A DNA stretch of 64,000 nt from Bathymodiolus brooksi (lineage: Eukaryota > Mollusca > Bivalvia > Mytilida > Modiolidae). This document shows, in pieces, positions 10,187-21,368 of this stretch (position 1 is its first letter; the number at the start of each line of letters is the position of its first letter). A model generated the notes under the pieces. The model did no database searches, was not told where the DNA came from, and saw only the letters and a program-made list of their open reading frames with translations. A program made the translations under genes and the position numbers. The DNA lies in NCBI GenBank assembly GCA_963680875.1, contig OY804582.1, positions 48,192,646 through 48,256,645 on the forward strand, in the 5' to 3' direction.

Positions 10187-10680
10187 TTGTTAAATATTAA
10201 TTTATTTATAACCTCGGCCAGACCCTTAAAATCAATATTTTCACTCTTCTGATTGTATATATGATACCATTATGTATATATACACAATCTCTGTACATTT
10301 TATGATTCATTTCAAGCAATGAAATTCATCAGTAAATAACTTGTTTCTGTAAATAATTGTATTTATTTTAAATACAGTTGTATACATTGAAACCAGGAGA
10401 AAAACTCAGTGCATGCAGTCCGGCGTCAACGCGATAAAAAGAACTGGGGACTATACGTTCCATAAATGGCCCCATATTTAATGAATCATTTTCTAAGAAA
10501 ATACTTGATTAAAATTTGATGTGTTTTATTTTATAGACGACATCATACTTTTGATGTAAAGCTTGTTTCCAACAAAATCGATACGTATTTGACGTCATTG
10601 TGACATGATGAGCGTTATTTGTTTCCTGTATTTCGTGGAATTTTGCCCGCGATATTTCGACGGTTTTCGAAGAAATTAAG

Positions 10681-10774
10681 CACCTCCGTAGTCGTGCACC
10701 AGACAATATTTTACCAGATTATTAAAATAAATAAAACACAACTACTGTTAAAGTATTTTTTGGTGCACGAGGTG
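10681..10774. repeat. Inverted repeat with a bulge
   Basis: 'cacctccgtagtcgtgcacc' at 10,681 pairs with 'tggtgcacgaggtg' at 10,761-10,774, with a bulge of about 7 bases on the left arm. It lies within the 2.9-kb insert and could be a smaller nested element. Confidence 0.6.
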
Positions 10775-12784
10775 TTAAAGTTCTTGAAAAACGACGGGAA
10801 AATGTTCAAATATTACAAGCGCTTAGATGACGTTTTGATGTTTGAGAAGCAATAGTTGCCGTAAAAAACGATGGTATGTAACAGTTATATAACATAAAAA
10901 TAAAATAAACACCACTTCATCCAAAATAGTTTTTTTTCATAAGCCCCCAATTATTGATTATATATTTTCTTCCGGGATACTGAAATAGTTATTACTACCG
11001 GGATACTGAGGTAGGTTTAATGGTCTATCGATGCTACTTCTAAAATGAATTAAAATAGTTTGATCCAAAAGGAGTAGATGTTTTTTGGGCACAATCCAAC
11101 ATATCCTTAAGAAGAGTGAAGATACCACAGGGGCAATCAGAATCCGTATATGCGTTCTATCATGTGCATAAGTTATTGTTTGCATGATTGACAGACAATA
11201 TTCATCATATTGTTTTCTAGCTTCTGAACTGTCGATCGAGAAAAAAATAAAATATTCTAGACAGGCAGCAAATAGCCAGTCAATGGGGTTTGCAATTAAT
11301 ATTTCGCATGCACAATAGCGACACACCACCACAAGGTGTGGAAAATAGAAATATTCTTCTGTGGTTTAAATGCGTATTAACTGCACTACATGTAAACTGT
11401 ATTATTCTGTTTGATAAAGTCCTTTAACTAGAACAGATTTTTTTACCCTTGAGTGAAATAGTGTTGTAATAAAATATTGTGAACGTGATGTAAAACTACG
11501 AATGTATGTCAAGGTATATTTTAAATGAGGTTGAAACATGTTGCCATTTGATATCAATTCGGTTGTATTTCATTTTGACGATTTTAATTATGGAAGACGA
11601 TCACAACCATATTTTTTTTTTAACAATTGCAACTCAGCTGTTTTTTTTCATAGCATATAATAAAATGAAAAAATATATATCACACTGTCGGAACAGTTCC
11701 AACATTCAATAGAAAAATCGTAGAAATAATATCATTTAGTGTCCGTCGTCTGTTATCCATAACTTTTCATATTAATATTTAATCTTTTTCTTAGAAACTG
11801 CAAAACCAAATGCTTTATTTTACGTTATCAAGTTCTCTCAACCCGCACCTTGGCATTTTTTTTTATAGATTTATGATGGTTGTCCGTAAAAATGTACTGG
11901 AATATATCATAACATTGGTTGTCGTTAAGAATAAAGTACGGTTAAAAAAATGTTTAAAAATATTTCAAATATGACAAAGTTCTATTCTTCAAATAAATCT
12001 ATCTATTACTTCTTTAAGGTTAATACCAAAATATCGACCAGTTTTCGACAATCAATGTTAATAAGTTTCTGAATTGACATGATCTCAATATGTACATTAT
12101 CAATGTCATAGCAGACGATGAAACCAAAATTGGTCTGTATCAGATATATTTTTTAAATGATTAAATGATTGTTAAGGTGACGAAAAAATGAATTACGAAA
12201 ACATACAATTTGAACGTGAAATAATAGATGTGGTACGTAGTTCTTACATTTAAAAATGACATTTTTAGATCAGATTTCTTGAGATCATTCATGCAATTTC
12301 AGCATCATAATATAACCTCTGACAAATGAAGCGATCAAAATAATGAGAGATTTTATCACATGAAACAAACCGTCGAAAACAGGAGACCGTCGAAAATGGG
12401 TGACGTTGTGACATTACTATTCGTCCACTTTAATTTCATAATACAGTTTCAGAACATGTTTTTATTCCTGAAATCAATCCACATTGCATATTAAGTCAAA
12501 TGTATGCTTTGTTTATTGAGTTTTATTATGCTTTGTTTTTGTTTTTGTTTTTGTTTTTTTTAAAGATATGCATTATAATACAATGATACGTATATTCTGT
12601 ATTCTGAAAAAATGACATTCAGTGCTTTTCATTACCTGACTTTGTCGGTCCGCTGTGAGGAATTAGATGCACATATTAACTAACTGTATTTATTTATGAA
12701 AAGCACATATTGTGAATACATTTTGGAATTTTTTTTATCGACATTTGAGGTGGGGCCGATTTTGGCTCTTATAGCTCCCAGTCC

Positions 12785-13067
12785 TTTGATTGATTTAGTT
12801 GTATTTTAATATGAATATGGAGGATTTGATGCATGACCTATAAATAGGGAATTTCTGGGGATGACAGAGCTATTTTTAGAGTAGGTATTTTCCATAGCCT
12901 GGCATTTCACTGCAAGACTTTAAGCATGGCCTGATATTTTGACAGAACCTAGAGGAATCATGGACGCTTCAGAAAATGTATGGTCTTCGAAAGGTTAAAC
13001 ATAAGATAAAAAGGCCAGGTAGGCTCGAAAAAACACAAATTTAGTAGAAAACCTTAAAGAAATTAAT
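12785..13067 (+). repeat. Right part of the interrupted dispersed repeat
   Basis: It matches 14,454-14,736 with only a handful of differences and completes the copy that begins at 9,683. Confidence 0.9.
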
Positions 13068-14280
13068 TATAAGTTAAGTTAAAAAACATCAAATTGAACT
13101 TTTGTTGCTATCATGTTCAAATTAGCCTAATAATGTCCAAAATGCATTGTGGTGTCAGATTACATGGTCAAAATGCATGTTATGTAATATTTTGGAATAT
13201 TGCTCCCAAACACTGGATATACATGGACAGAGGGTATTGCAACTCATTTTATTTTTATTTATGACTTTATAATTATTGGGAATATGTTATTGAATGTGTT
13301 TTTGCAGTAGAAGGGCATATAATATTGAAAATATGGTTGATATTAAGAATTTTAAAAATTTCATCATGCACCAGTTTGTTGACTTCAAATATAGAATATG
13401 GCGATATCATGATTGGATTTTTTTCAATCCTACAATTTGTTCCTGGTAATTTTTGATAGTTTCAGTTAGAATACATGTACAATGTACTCATAAAATAATA
13501 TAAGGCTATAGAAAGCAGTTTTAATTGAAAATTATGTAGTAAAAACCTGATAATTTAAGTGATCCCAGAAAAATTATTTTGACTGCTTTGCATTTTCTGT
13601 AAAGTTTTCAAATTGTCAATTTGGATTTCATGTTTTAGAGTATTATTTGGCTGTAACAGTACATTTGAACATCCAGCTTACTTAAACAGTGGGACAAAAT
13701 GATGTGGAAGCATATATTTATTGAGTTTTGGGGGAAACTATAGTTTTGTACCATAAGAAATTCCAAAACTTGAATATCAATAAATCATATTTTTGCATAT
13801 TTGATGGAATTAGAAGGAATTTCAACTGTAGATCTATATACAAAAACTTATTTTATGCCTTATACTACATGATTTATGGGGTTAAAGCATGAATTAACAA
13901 AATTAAGAATGATGTGAACTGATTTTATGGGACGAAAAAAGGGGAGGCTAAATGTAAACATTTCATAGTATTTAGCTATTAAATATACAACTGAGGCATA
14001 TATATGTGTAGAAATTGCTTATTATGTTAGAAATTAGCTTAATAACTGTAATATATAAGAGAATAGGTAAGTTTTGGTATATTACACAGTCTGAACTCAA
14101 CAGCTGTAAATGGAGATGTTTTCATTAAAAATCTTCAAGGGGGTGGGTACCTTTGCATTTGAACACTTATGCTTGCAAATATTAGACAGCCACATACCTT
14201 ATGAGGTTTTTTGTGGTTGATATTGCCTAAGGAATAGACATAAGGCCAATAAAGGGTTGGAGAAGCAAGTTTTGTTGCTC
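13068..14280. other. AT-rich unique sequence, no feature seen
   Basis: About 1.2 kb without open frames above 60 codons, tandem arrays or recognised elements. Confidence 0.5.
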
Positions 14281-14736
14281 TTTAGGTGTCAAACCAGTAA
14301 TTCAACCAATCAGAGCTAAGAACATATACAAAAGTAGTCCCTTTTAAAGAAAAAAGTTCTTTTCACTTTGTTGTATTGTGACAAATACTGAATGGAATGG
14401 AATAATTAAATTGATAATTGAAGTTAAATGTATAAGATTATTTTGAGCCCAAATTTGATTGATTTAGTTGTATTTTAATATGGATATGGAGGATTTGATG
14501 CATGACCTATAAATAGGGAATTTCTGGGGATGACAGAGCTATTTTTAGAGTAGGTATTTTCCATAGCCTGGCATTTCACTGCAAGACTTTAAACATGGCC
14601 TGATATTTTGACAGAACGTAGAGGAATCATGGACGTTTCAGAAAATGTATGGTCTTCGAAAGGTTAAACTTAAGATAAAATGGCCAGGTAGGCTCGAAAA
14701 AACACAAATTTAGTAGAAAACCTTAAAGAAATTAAT
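14281..14736 (+). repeat. Uninterrupted 456-bp dispersed repeat
   Basis: This copy joins the two halves found at 9,683-9,856 and 12,785-13,067, and acts as the empty site that defines the 2.9-kb insert. It holds no open frame; the family was not recognised. Confidence 0.9.
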
Positions 14737-14859
14737 AATAGGTTTCACATCTTTATAGCGCTAGCTCACATAACAGTCCATCGGTGAACATGCCGCTTAT
14801 CTAGGGCACACTATCCTCATTTCGAGCCAACGGCATTCTATGTGGAGAAACAGTACATT

Positions 14860-15110
14860 CTAACGAAACATTAGGACAAAAGAGATGATTTGAATATTCG
14901 AATTGTGAACTTTCCATTTATATATAACAACAGTCTAGCAGCACCTGCACATGGAGTATGTACATATTGCTGGGATGATCCGATATTGTAAATCTGTGGT
15001 TCCTATCATGATGTCCTTGATGATGGTTTGCTGCTACTGTATCACTTCAAACGTTTTACGGTCACCAATTATAATAAGGTAGAAAACAGATTTAAAAACA
15101 GTGTTTTGCT
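14860..15110 (+). pseudogene. Penelope-like reverse transcriptase fragment (after the YIDD block)
   Basis: The plus strand, with one stop and small frame drift, encodes DKRDDLNIRIVNFPFIYNNS, then an A-P-A-x-G-V segment and CGSYHDVLDDGLLLL. This is the conserved stretch that follows the YIDD catalytic block in a reverse transcriptase family common in mollusc and cnidarian genomes, which I assign to Penelope-like elements from memory. The copy is truncated on both sides and dead. It lies about 500 bp upstream of the B-box gene. Confidence 0.75.
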
Positions 15111-15631
15111 TGCTTCTGAATCCTATTGTACAATTGTTGTTGATCTGTTTATACGTGGCAGGTATACCAATAAAATATATTGCCTTTATTGTTCTAATGA
15201 CTACACTGCTTCAAGATAAATGTATAGGTCATCTATATCAATACTGTTAAAACTAGGGTAGATCTATCTAGGTAGCATTTTTAAAATTCGCATAGTGATC
15301 TTCAATGCATATACAATATGATTACACAATATACGTTTCGTCGCACTTGACATGCTTTCTAAACATACACATATAAATGATAGACTATATTTGATCTTAA
15401 AGGTACAAGTGTATATGTATATTATACTTAAAAGCCAAATGTCACGTATTTATTTAGTTTAAACATTATCAGTTAACATATCTATCTATCATATGACATT
15501 TAATTTAGAACAAGTATAGAATGTTTATTGCTACGCGTTACACTTTATTTAATTGTAGCTATTATTGATCTTTTGTGTTGTGACGCACTACACATGTGAT
15601 TAAAACTTCCGTACACACGAAAGAAAACAAA
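15111..15631. other. Upstream region of the B-box gene
   Basis: Non-coding and AT-rich. It should hold the promoter and 5' untranslated region of the gene starting at 15,632, but I see no convincing TATA box or upstream splice acceptor. The in-frame GTG at 15,596 is not a credible animal start. Confidence 0.4.
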
Positions 15632-16398
15632 ATGGCACAGGCAGCTAATAAAACTTGTGAAATATGTATGCGTGCCCCCGGTCTACATTATTGTACCCAG
15701 TGCGATCAGGTCTTCTGTGATGACTGTAAGATGTCACATTTAAGATTGAAATTGTGCAGAAACCATATTTTTTTGAGCGGACCTAATATCAACACGATAA
15801 AGAAAGTAGGATGTACAGATCATGGTGAAGACTTCATTTACCTTTGTGAAAATTGTGATCAACTTATTTGCAGATTATGTGTCACTAAGGCACATAAAGC
15901 ACATGCTGTAGTGGATATAAAGGATTCCAATAAGGAAATGCAAACTGAAATATCTAAATATTTGGATTCCAAGGTCGATAATGTCCGTTCAAGTGCAAAA
16001 GTAATTGAAGGAACAACGAAGACGTATAAAACAGAGGTAGAGGCGACAGTCCGCGCCATCATTGGACATGGAAACACAATCAAAGACATGGTGGATAAAA
16101 AGGTAGATGCTCTTGTCAAAGCCCTAAGAGAAAGAGAAAGCATTGAACTACAGTCTTTATCCAAGGCAAATAACGATTGTAAAGATTTGTTGGGAGAGGC
16201 CACCAGACAACAACAGATTTATCAAGATATGATAAAACAATGTGATGAAGTTGCATTATTTCAAAAGATGAAGAAAATGAAATCTGACATAGAAAACTTG
16301 AAATCAGTTGACGTTACAAGCTTGCCATCAGCAACATACAATAGGAAAAATGCTAACTTTCCTGATGTAGAAAATTTGTTTGGAAATTTAACTTTCCA
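15632..16398 (+). CDS. B-box/coiled-coil (TRIM-like, RING-less) protein, first coding exon
   Basis: The start is the ATG at 15,632 in a good context (acaaaATGgca), giving MAQAANKTCEICMRAP. Two zinc-binding B-boxes follow: residues about 9-50 (C-x2-C ... C-x2-C ... C-x2-C ... H, B-box1-like) and about 60-98 (CTDHGEDFIYLCENCDQLIC..., B-box2 CHC3H2). From about residue 105 to 235 the sequence is rich in K/E/L and likely a coiled coil for self-association. There is no RING, so ubiquitin ligase activity is not supported. The unspliced frame would end at TAA 16,400, but that TAA sits in a perfect donor (CA|GTAAGT at 16,399), so I end the exon at 16,398 in phase 2. In molluscs such proteins are a large expanded family often linked to immune or signalling roles; that role is inference. 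Confidence 0.85.
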
Positions 16399-17231
16399 GT
16401 AAGTAGTTTTATTTTTATATCAAACTATTTGATACAAACAAAAGAATACAATTGTACTTTTTCCATCAATCTATTACAAGGATATTTTCCTGATAAAATA
16501 GTATGTTTTTTATCCATTCAGTTCGCCAAAAAGGATATGTTTTACATATATGGAACCTCGTGGCGAAAACATAAGACAAATATGAGGGGTACATCCCATT
16601 GGGATGGGGGTCAGTTAGCTCTGCGGCACGATTCAATGCAAGTCTATTTTAAATAACAAGTAAATGAGACAACATTGTCTAATCCTACCCACCACCTTCC
16701 CTTTAACATGTAACAATCGAAACATTCTATCATATGTCAAAACTAGCGATGAACCTTTTCCTATTGATTTGTTTATTTCTTAGCGTGTACCTGTCATTAA
16801 TAGGTCTGAAATATTGCAACTGAAATAGCAAGATATGTCGTTGAGAAGCTATCGTACAGTATTTATCAGTAAATGTTAAAGTTTATTATGAAGCTACATT
16901 TCTAATCCAAGGAGAAGCGTTATTTATGATAAGTAGTCATATATTATATTTTACCGCATTGCACAACAGGAAATCACACTTTTACCGCATTGGCCGTTCC
17001 TGAATGTCCGTCTTTTTTCCGCATTGAATAGTTGTTATATGGACATAACGCTTTAGTAATCTGATAAGGTAGTCAGTGTTTGTAATATAGATAACAATTG
17101 TGTAGCCGTGTCAAATTACCAACCTATTGAACTAAGCGAAATGAACTACCAGTCGCAAACAATATGTTGTATCAAACTAATGCTATGCAATATTGTATTT
17201 ACATGTAATTAAAAAAAACTTGCTTTTGTAG
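16399..17231 (+). other. Intron 1 of the B-box gene
   Basis: It starts GTAAGT and ends with 'tgcttttgtag'. No element was recognised inside; a short 75-codon frame at 16,429-16,656 has a non-ATG start and is not supported. Confidence 0.6.
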
Positions 17232-17336
17232 AGAGACAGAAGTAACAGTTAAGAAGACGAATCTGTCAGCCGAAGCTCACGATCAGCCTAAACAGCACAA
17301 ACAAGAGAAGAAGAAAGACCAACCACCAATCACAAA
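17232..17336 (+). CDS. B-box gene, candidate exon 2 (105 nt, phase 2)
   Basis: It follows the acceptor 'cttttgtag' and joins the exon 1 phase to give an open, lysine/glutamine-rich segment (ETEVTVKKTNLSAEAHDQPK and then a K-rich run). It ends before GTAATT, so again the apparent stop TAA belongs to the donor. Length is a multiple of three, keeping phase 2. Inferred from splice signals and frame only. Confidence 0.6.
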
Positions 17337-17389
17337 GTAATTAACACCAATGAATATATATAAATATCGTAAATGTTAATACACATTAG

Positions 17390-17790
17390 AGAATATCAAA
17401 GGGGCAATACAAATGTACAACCTGGATAAACTGGCAAGACAAGGTACACAAGACGAAGAAAAACAAAACAAAAACACAACACAATATGTGTTGGGTACCA
17501 GTATACACAACTAAGCATAACTGACGTAAACAAGACATGCGGCCCTGCAAAGAACTGGAAGTAAATCATTGTTTTAGGCGGAACTCGTAACGGACATCAC
17601 AACACGGAACTCAGAACGTAAATACACATCATTGGACAACACAAAAATCTAAAAAGATGAGCAACACGGATCTCATCAAAAATCGGGGTGAACTCATGTG
17701 CTCTCGCAAACAGTAAGCAGTTCCTGTTTCTTTTAAGACGTCCGCCGTGTTACTCATATATGCAGTCCGTTAATGGTCTGCTCAGTTAAA
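17390..17790 (-). repeat. Penelope-like 3' tail, inverted copy
   Basis: The reverse strand carries the words shared by the tail family: 'gttccgtgttgtgatgtccg', 'gtgttgctcatcttt' and the T-rich 'tttttgttttg' run. It lies in intron 2 of the B-box gene. No reverse transcriptase is attached. Confidence 0.6.
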
Positions 17791-18848
17791 AGAGGACATA
17801 AAACATCTACGTAAAATGTAAAGGATCATTGGAGACATGGATATTTTGTAAAAGTGATGCCATTGCGTTTGTCATGACTGTTTTGTTTTAATCTCCCCTC
17901 CCCCAATGTCGATTCTAACGTGAAGGACAAGGTACGAAGCAAACTTTTGAGTATCAGTAGTATCCTTTACCTCAAGCTCATTTGGATAGATGTGGTGTAG
18001 ATAATCACCGAATCGAGATTGTTCAGTTACATAACATCATCTATATAGTCGAAGTTTGCATTAAAGGTCTGGGCTAATTTTATCTATCTTTAGTTATCTT
18101 TATTCTTGAGAAGTCCTTGGAAGACGTTTGCCTCATAAGCATGTAGAAACAAAATGGCGAGCAGCGAGCACAATTCGTACCCATTTTAATACCAGTCGTC
18201 TTTGCTTATAATTTGCGTTTGCATCATGTTAAAATAGTCCTTGTTGATATTGTTTCTATTTTCAAATAGTGCCATTAGAAAGAACACGGTGCAGTAAGGA
18301 TCAATGTATTAATAGAAATTATAGCACTATGCCATTAAATGACGGCAGTATTGTCATTAATAATATTATATGTATACATACAACATACTTAAGAACTGAA
18401 TAAGTTGATGAATGCTATGTAAAATATACAATGCTTACATATTTAGGAATGAAGTGAATTTATTTCTTTATGTCACAACGTACACATTGACATTCCAAGC
18501 ATAAATATAATACGTTTCATCATAATATTAGATGAACTTATACCTTAGTTAACGAAATGTATGTAAACAATAAACATGGATCTATTGTATACAATGACCA
18601 ATCCCGTCAGTTTTGTATAAATGAAATGAAGATATTCAAAGGCAAATAGTACAGTGAATATTGTAAGATATACACTCCATGTAACTGTGTAGTGATACCA
18701 TTTCTAAAACCACATTAATGAGTCTGATCAAGCGTCTTGGTAGAAACATTAAAACACTATTTCATCATAGTTAATTTCATCAGATTTTATTTTATATCTT
18801 TAAAATTAACTATTTCAATGTCATTATTTGTTTATCAATTTTTTCTAG
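17791..18848 (+). other. Remainder of intron 2
   Basis: AT-rich sequence ending in the strong acceptor 'caattttttctag'. No other feature was recognised. Confidence 0.45.
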
Positions 18849-18893
18849 ATCTACAGCTGTGAAACAGTACAGATATAGATGCCCTTTGTGTAG
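18849..18893 (+). CDS. B-box gene, candidate exon 3 (45 nt, phase 2)
   Basis: It lies between 'ttttttctag' and the donor GTAGGT. In the frame set by exon 2 it encodes STAVKQYRYRCPLCR, ending in a C-P-L-C pair that could extend a metal-binding or disulphide segment. Phase 2 is kept at both ends. Supported by signals and frame only. Confidence 0.55.
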
Positions 18894-18984
18894 GTAGGTC
18901 ATATACTTAGTCAGTGTTTTTATTAATCTTGATTCAATATATCGTAAATAATATAGCCACTCTTAATCAAACACTTTAATTAAC

Positions 18985-19145
18985 GTACCCTTGTTTCACC
19001 CCCAGTTTTTAGTGGGGTTCGTGTTACTCGATCTTTAGTTTTATGTGTGTGTTTTGTAGATCGTTGTTTGTCCTTTTTATCTTTTGGCCATTGTTTTGCT
19101 TGCTCTCCTTCGATATATGAATTCTGAATACCACTTTGGTACTAG
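18985..19145 (+). repeat. Penelope-like 3' tail copy
   Basis: It contains 'gtggggttcgtgttactcga', 'tgtttgtcctttttatcttttgg' type words and 'gaataccactttggtac', all shared with the tail copies at 27,700, 35,040, 36,760 and 39,130. Confidence 0.65.
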
Positions 19146-19700
19146 TTAAGGTTATACACGAACATATTATACCTTTACCGCTATATGCATTACTTAAATG
19201 GAAATTGTAAGAAGCAATAGCCTTAACGAGGTCAGTTACAGTCAGTTTGATATATAACCATTTGTATGATATGTCACTCGAATCGACTACACGTGAGAAT
19301 ATAATATTTTATACAGATTTGATTTTCAAGTTCATTGTGATTATGCGATTTCAGTTATCGGACATACATGTTATTTTAGTATATAAGAGGTTGATCGGTA
19401 AATATTCATATCTATGTTTTTATTTTAATTTATTATTCATAACATGTATGGAACATAGAAACTGATGCAATATAAACAACCATCCACAGTCATGTATATC
19501 ATATTATTTTATTATATGAGAATATAAGGGTCAGATACAGCGATACTTTCAAATGAACAATGTTGTGCTAATTATAATTCACTTAGCTTGGGTAGGATTG
19601 CGTATTTGTATAGTTTGGTTATTCTGACTAATTCGCGATATGTATGTTAAATATGATTGATTTACAAATAATTTTGTTTTCAACACATGATAAACCGTAC

Positions 19701-19945
19701 CTAGAAGAGCTAGGTAGTTGCATTGCTTAACAACTCATACAAGCATATCACCAATACGGCGACAGTTCGCATCCGACTTTGTAAATTACAAACAGAGGTG
19801 CACTCGCAAGTGATAAAGTTCGCAAGTTGCTTGCCAATGGTCCGTGATTCTCTTCGGGTACTCCGGCTTCTTCCACCACTAAAACTGGTCGTCATGATGT
19901 AGCTGAAATGTTGCTGAAAATGGTGTTAGACACCAAATATCAAAT
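19701..19945 (+). mobile_element. tRNA-derived SINE, decayed copy
   Basis: It aligns with the SINE at 32,010-32,275 through 'gtgcactcg', 'tccgtgatt', 'cgggtactccggcttc', 'ctccaccactaaaactg' type words and the ending 'gatgtagctgaaatgttgctg ... gtgttagacacc'. The tRNA-like head, including the B box, is eroded. Confidence 0.75.
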
Positions 19946-20411
19946 CATTGTCGCTTCAGATCAATTAACTACAGCTTCAATATTTCTTAAAGCAGTAAGT
20001 TATGTTAATTGTGTATATCACACAGCCTCACAATCCATTCGTGTCGCAATCTTTGATTTAAGGCATTGTAAATTTTACCCCAACTGAAGAAAACATTAAG
20101 GTTTTCACAAGTGAAAGGGGCACCGGGTCAGATGTGTCATATTTATCTCTGACATACAACTAACAAATGGTGTGTAATATATGTGTCATTGCTTTCACGG
20201 TTTCTAGCTGGAATACAAACCATTGTTTCCCCGACCGACATATTGAACATCATTTAGATTTATCCAGAACCATATTTATGTTTCCCTCTGTAGATATATA
20301 CTTTATTTATTTACAATTACCGTACACCAGATATATACTATTTGTTTTTCAAAGCCTATTTGTTGAGGTTTTTATCACATGTTTACTTATAACATATATT
20401 TTGTATTGTAG

Positions 20412-20429
20412 GACAGAACGTCTTTCTGA
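20412..20429 (+). CDS. B-box gene, candidate exon 4 (18 nt micro-exon, phase 2)
   Basis: The 18 bases between 'tttgtattgtag' and GTAAGT keep phase 2 and would add about six residues (TERLS plus split codons). An 18-nt exon could arise by chance, but phase, length divisible by three and both consensus sites agree with the neighbouring candidates. Confidence 0.42.
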   Translation, partial: DRTSF

Positions 20430-20539
20430 GTAAGTAGTATATTATGTATTGCTGTGTAATATTATCTATTAATACCTAATTGTAAAGTTTTACATGTTTA
20501 ATAAAGTATTTTTTATTTTCAACTATTTTAGGGGTTTTG

Positions 20540-21075
20540 ACTTTCTAGTGTTCTATGCCTGGTGATCTATTGCCTGGTATTCTATTCATGGCGTTCTATT
20601 GCCTGGCTACCTTTGAACTTTACTGTGATTGGTCCACACAATTCATGAATATTTATTACTAATACGAAATCGTGTCTAGTCCAAACCGGATTACAGCGTA
20701 TGAAAATGTCGTAATCTAACACGAGTTAACCCTTTGACTGCGACGTGTCATGCATAATCGTTTCTTCGTGTGCTGTAAAATACGTTATGGCTCTTTCGTC
20801 AGAGTGACGTCATTTATTTCATGACGCCATTTTAACAGCAATGTGACGTTACTTACCGTTTCTTTTTAATTTTAAAGAGGTTATATATGTACTATATCTG
20901 TATTTAACTTCAAATTGTGCAATCTAATTATAACGTATTTACGTAACTTTTTCTGAAAGAAATATTTAACGGACATTTCTTTCTCAAGGGAGTATATGTC
21001 CCTAGCGCAGTCTATCAACCAGGCACATATATGTCCCTCGCGCAGTCTAAAAACAAGCGCAGATTAAAAAAATTC
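20540..21075. other. Intron region with short internal repeats
   Basis: Words such as 'tctattgcctggt' recur two or three times at 20,545-20,600, and 'tatgtccct(a/c)gcgcagtcta' occurs at 20,994 and 21,029. No coding potential was recognised. Confidence 0.4.
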
Positions 21076-21200
21076 AGAATCTTCATGTTTATTATGAAAC
21101 AGATAATTTGTGTTATTTGTTAATATTGTTTAACAATATTTAGATATTGAAAACAGTAGATTTTTAAATCTGTCTAAAAATGTATAATTAGGTAATAAAA

Positions 21201-21368
21201 CGGTTATTTAATGGGAGTGCAGGCAATAGACCAAACCTCGTTAGTGGGATTGGCCAAAGTGTTATATTGCCCTCGGTCGTTGACCTCGGGCAATAGGACA
21301 CTTTGGTCTTTCCCGATACCTCGTGAAAAATATTTTGATCTATTGCCTGCACTCCCATTAAATAACTG
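21201..21368. mobile_element. Near-perfect 168-bp palindrome, fold-back MITE
   Basis: The left end 'cggttatttaatgggagtgc' pairs with the right end 'gcactcccattaaataactg', and an inner pair 'ggccaaagtgttatattgcc' / 'gggcaataggacactttggtc' type continues the stem to the centre near 21,282. The whole piece folds into one long hairpin. It explains the overlapping open frames on both strands here. No transposase is present. Confidence 0.8.

Larger units (their letters stand above)
9857..12784. mobile_element. 2.9-kb insert with imperfect terminal inverted repeats, probable non-autonomous DNA transposon
   Basis: The uninterrupted sister copy at 14,281-14,736 goes straight from 'gagcccaaa' to 'tttgattgatt'; here 2,928 bp separate those words. 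The 38 bases from 9,854 and the reverse complement of the right end match at about 25 positions, with a near-perfect inner core 'CCAAAAT(C/T)GGCCCCAC' type run. Inside are two hairpins (10,091-10,186; 10,681-10,774) and an unassigned 124-codon minus-strand open frame (10,958-11,332) that starts with GTG and resembles no family I know. No transposase was recognised and the target duplication could not be resolved. Confidence 0.65.

Noticed and set aside
10958..11332. 124-codon minus-strand gene
   Set aside because: Non-ATG start, no recognised motif, and inside the 2.9-kb insert. Mentioned there but not called.
15859..16203. Minus-strand 114-codon frame
   Set aside because: Antisense of the B-box/coiled-coil exon, which has clear zinc-binding motifs.
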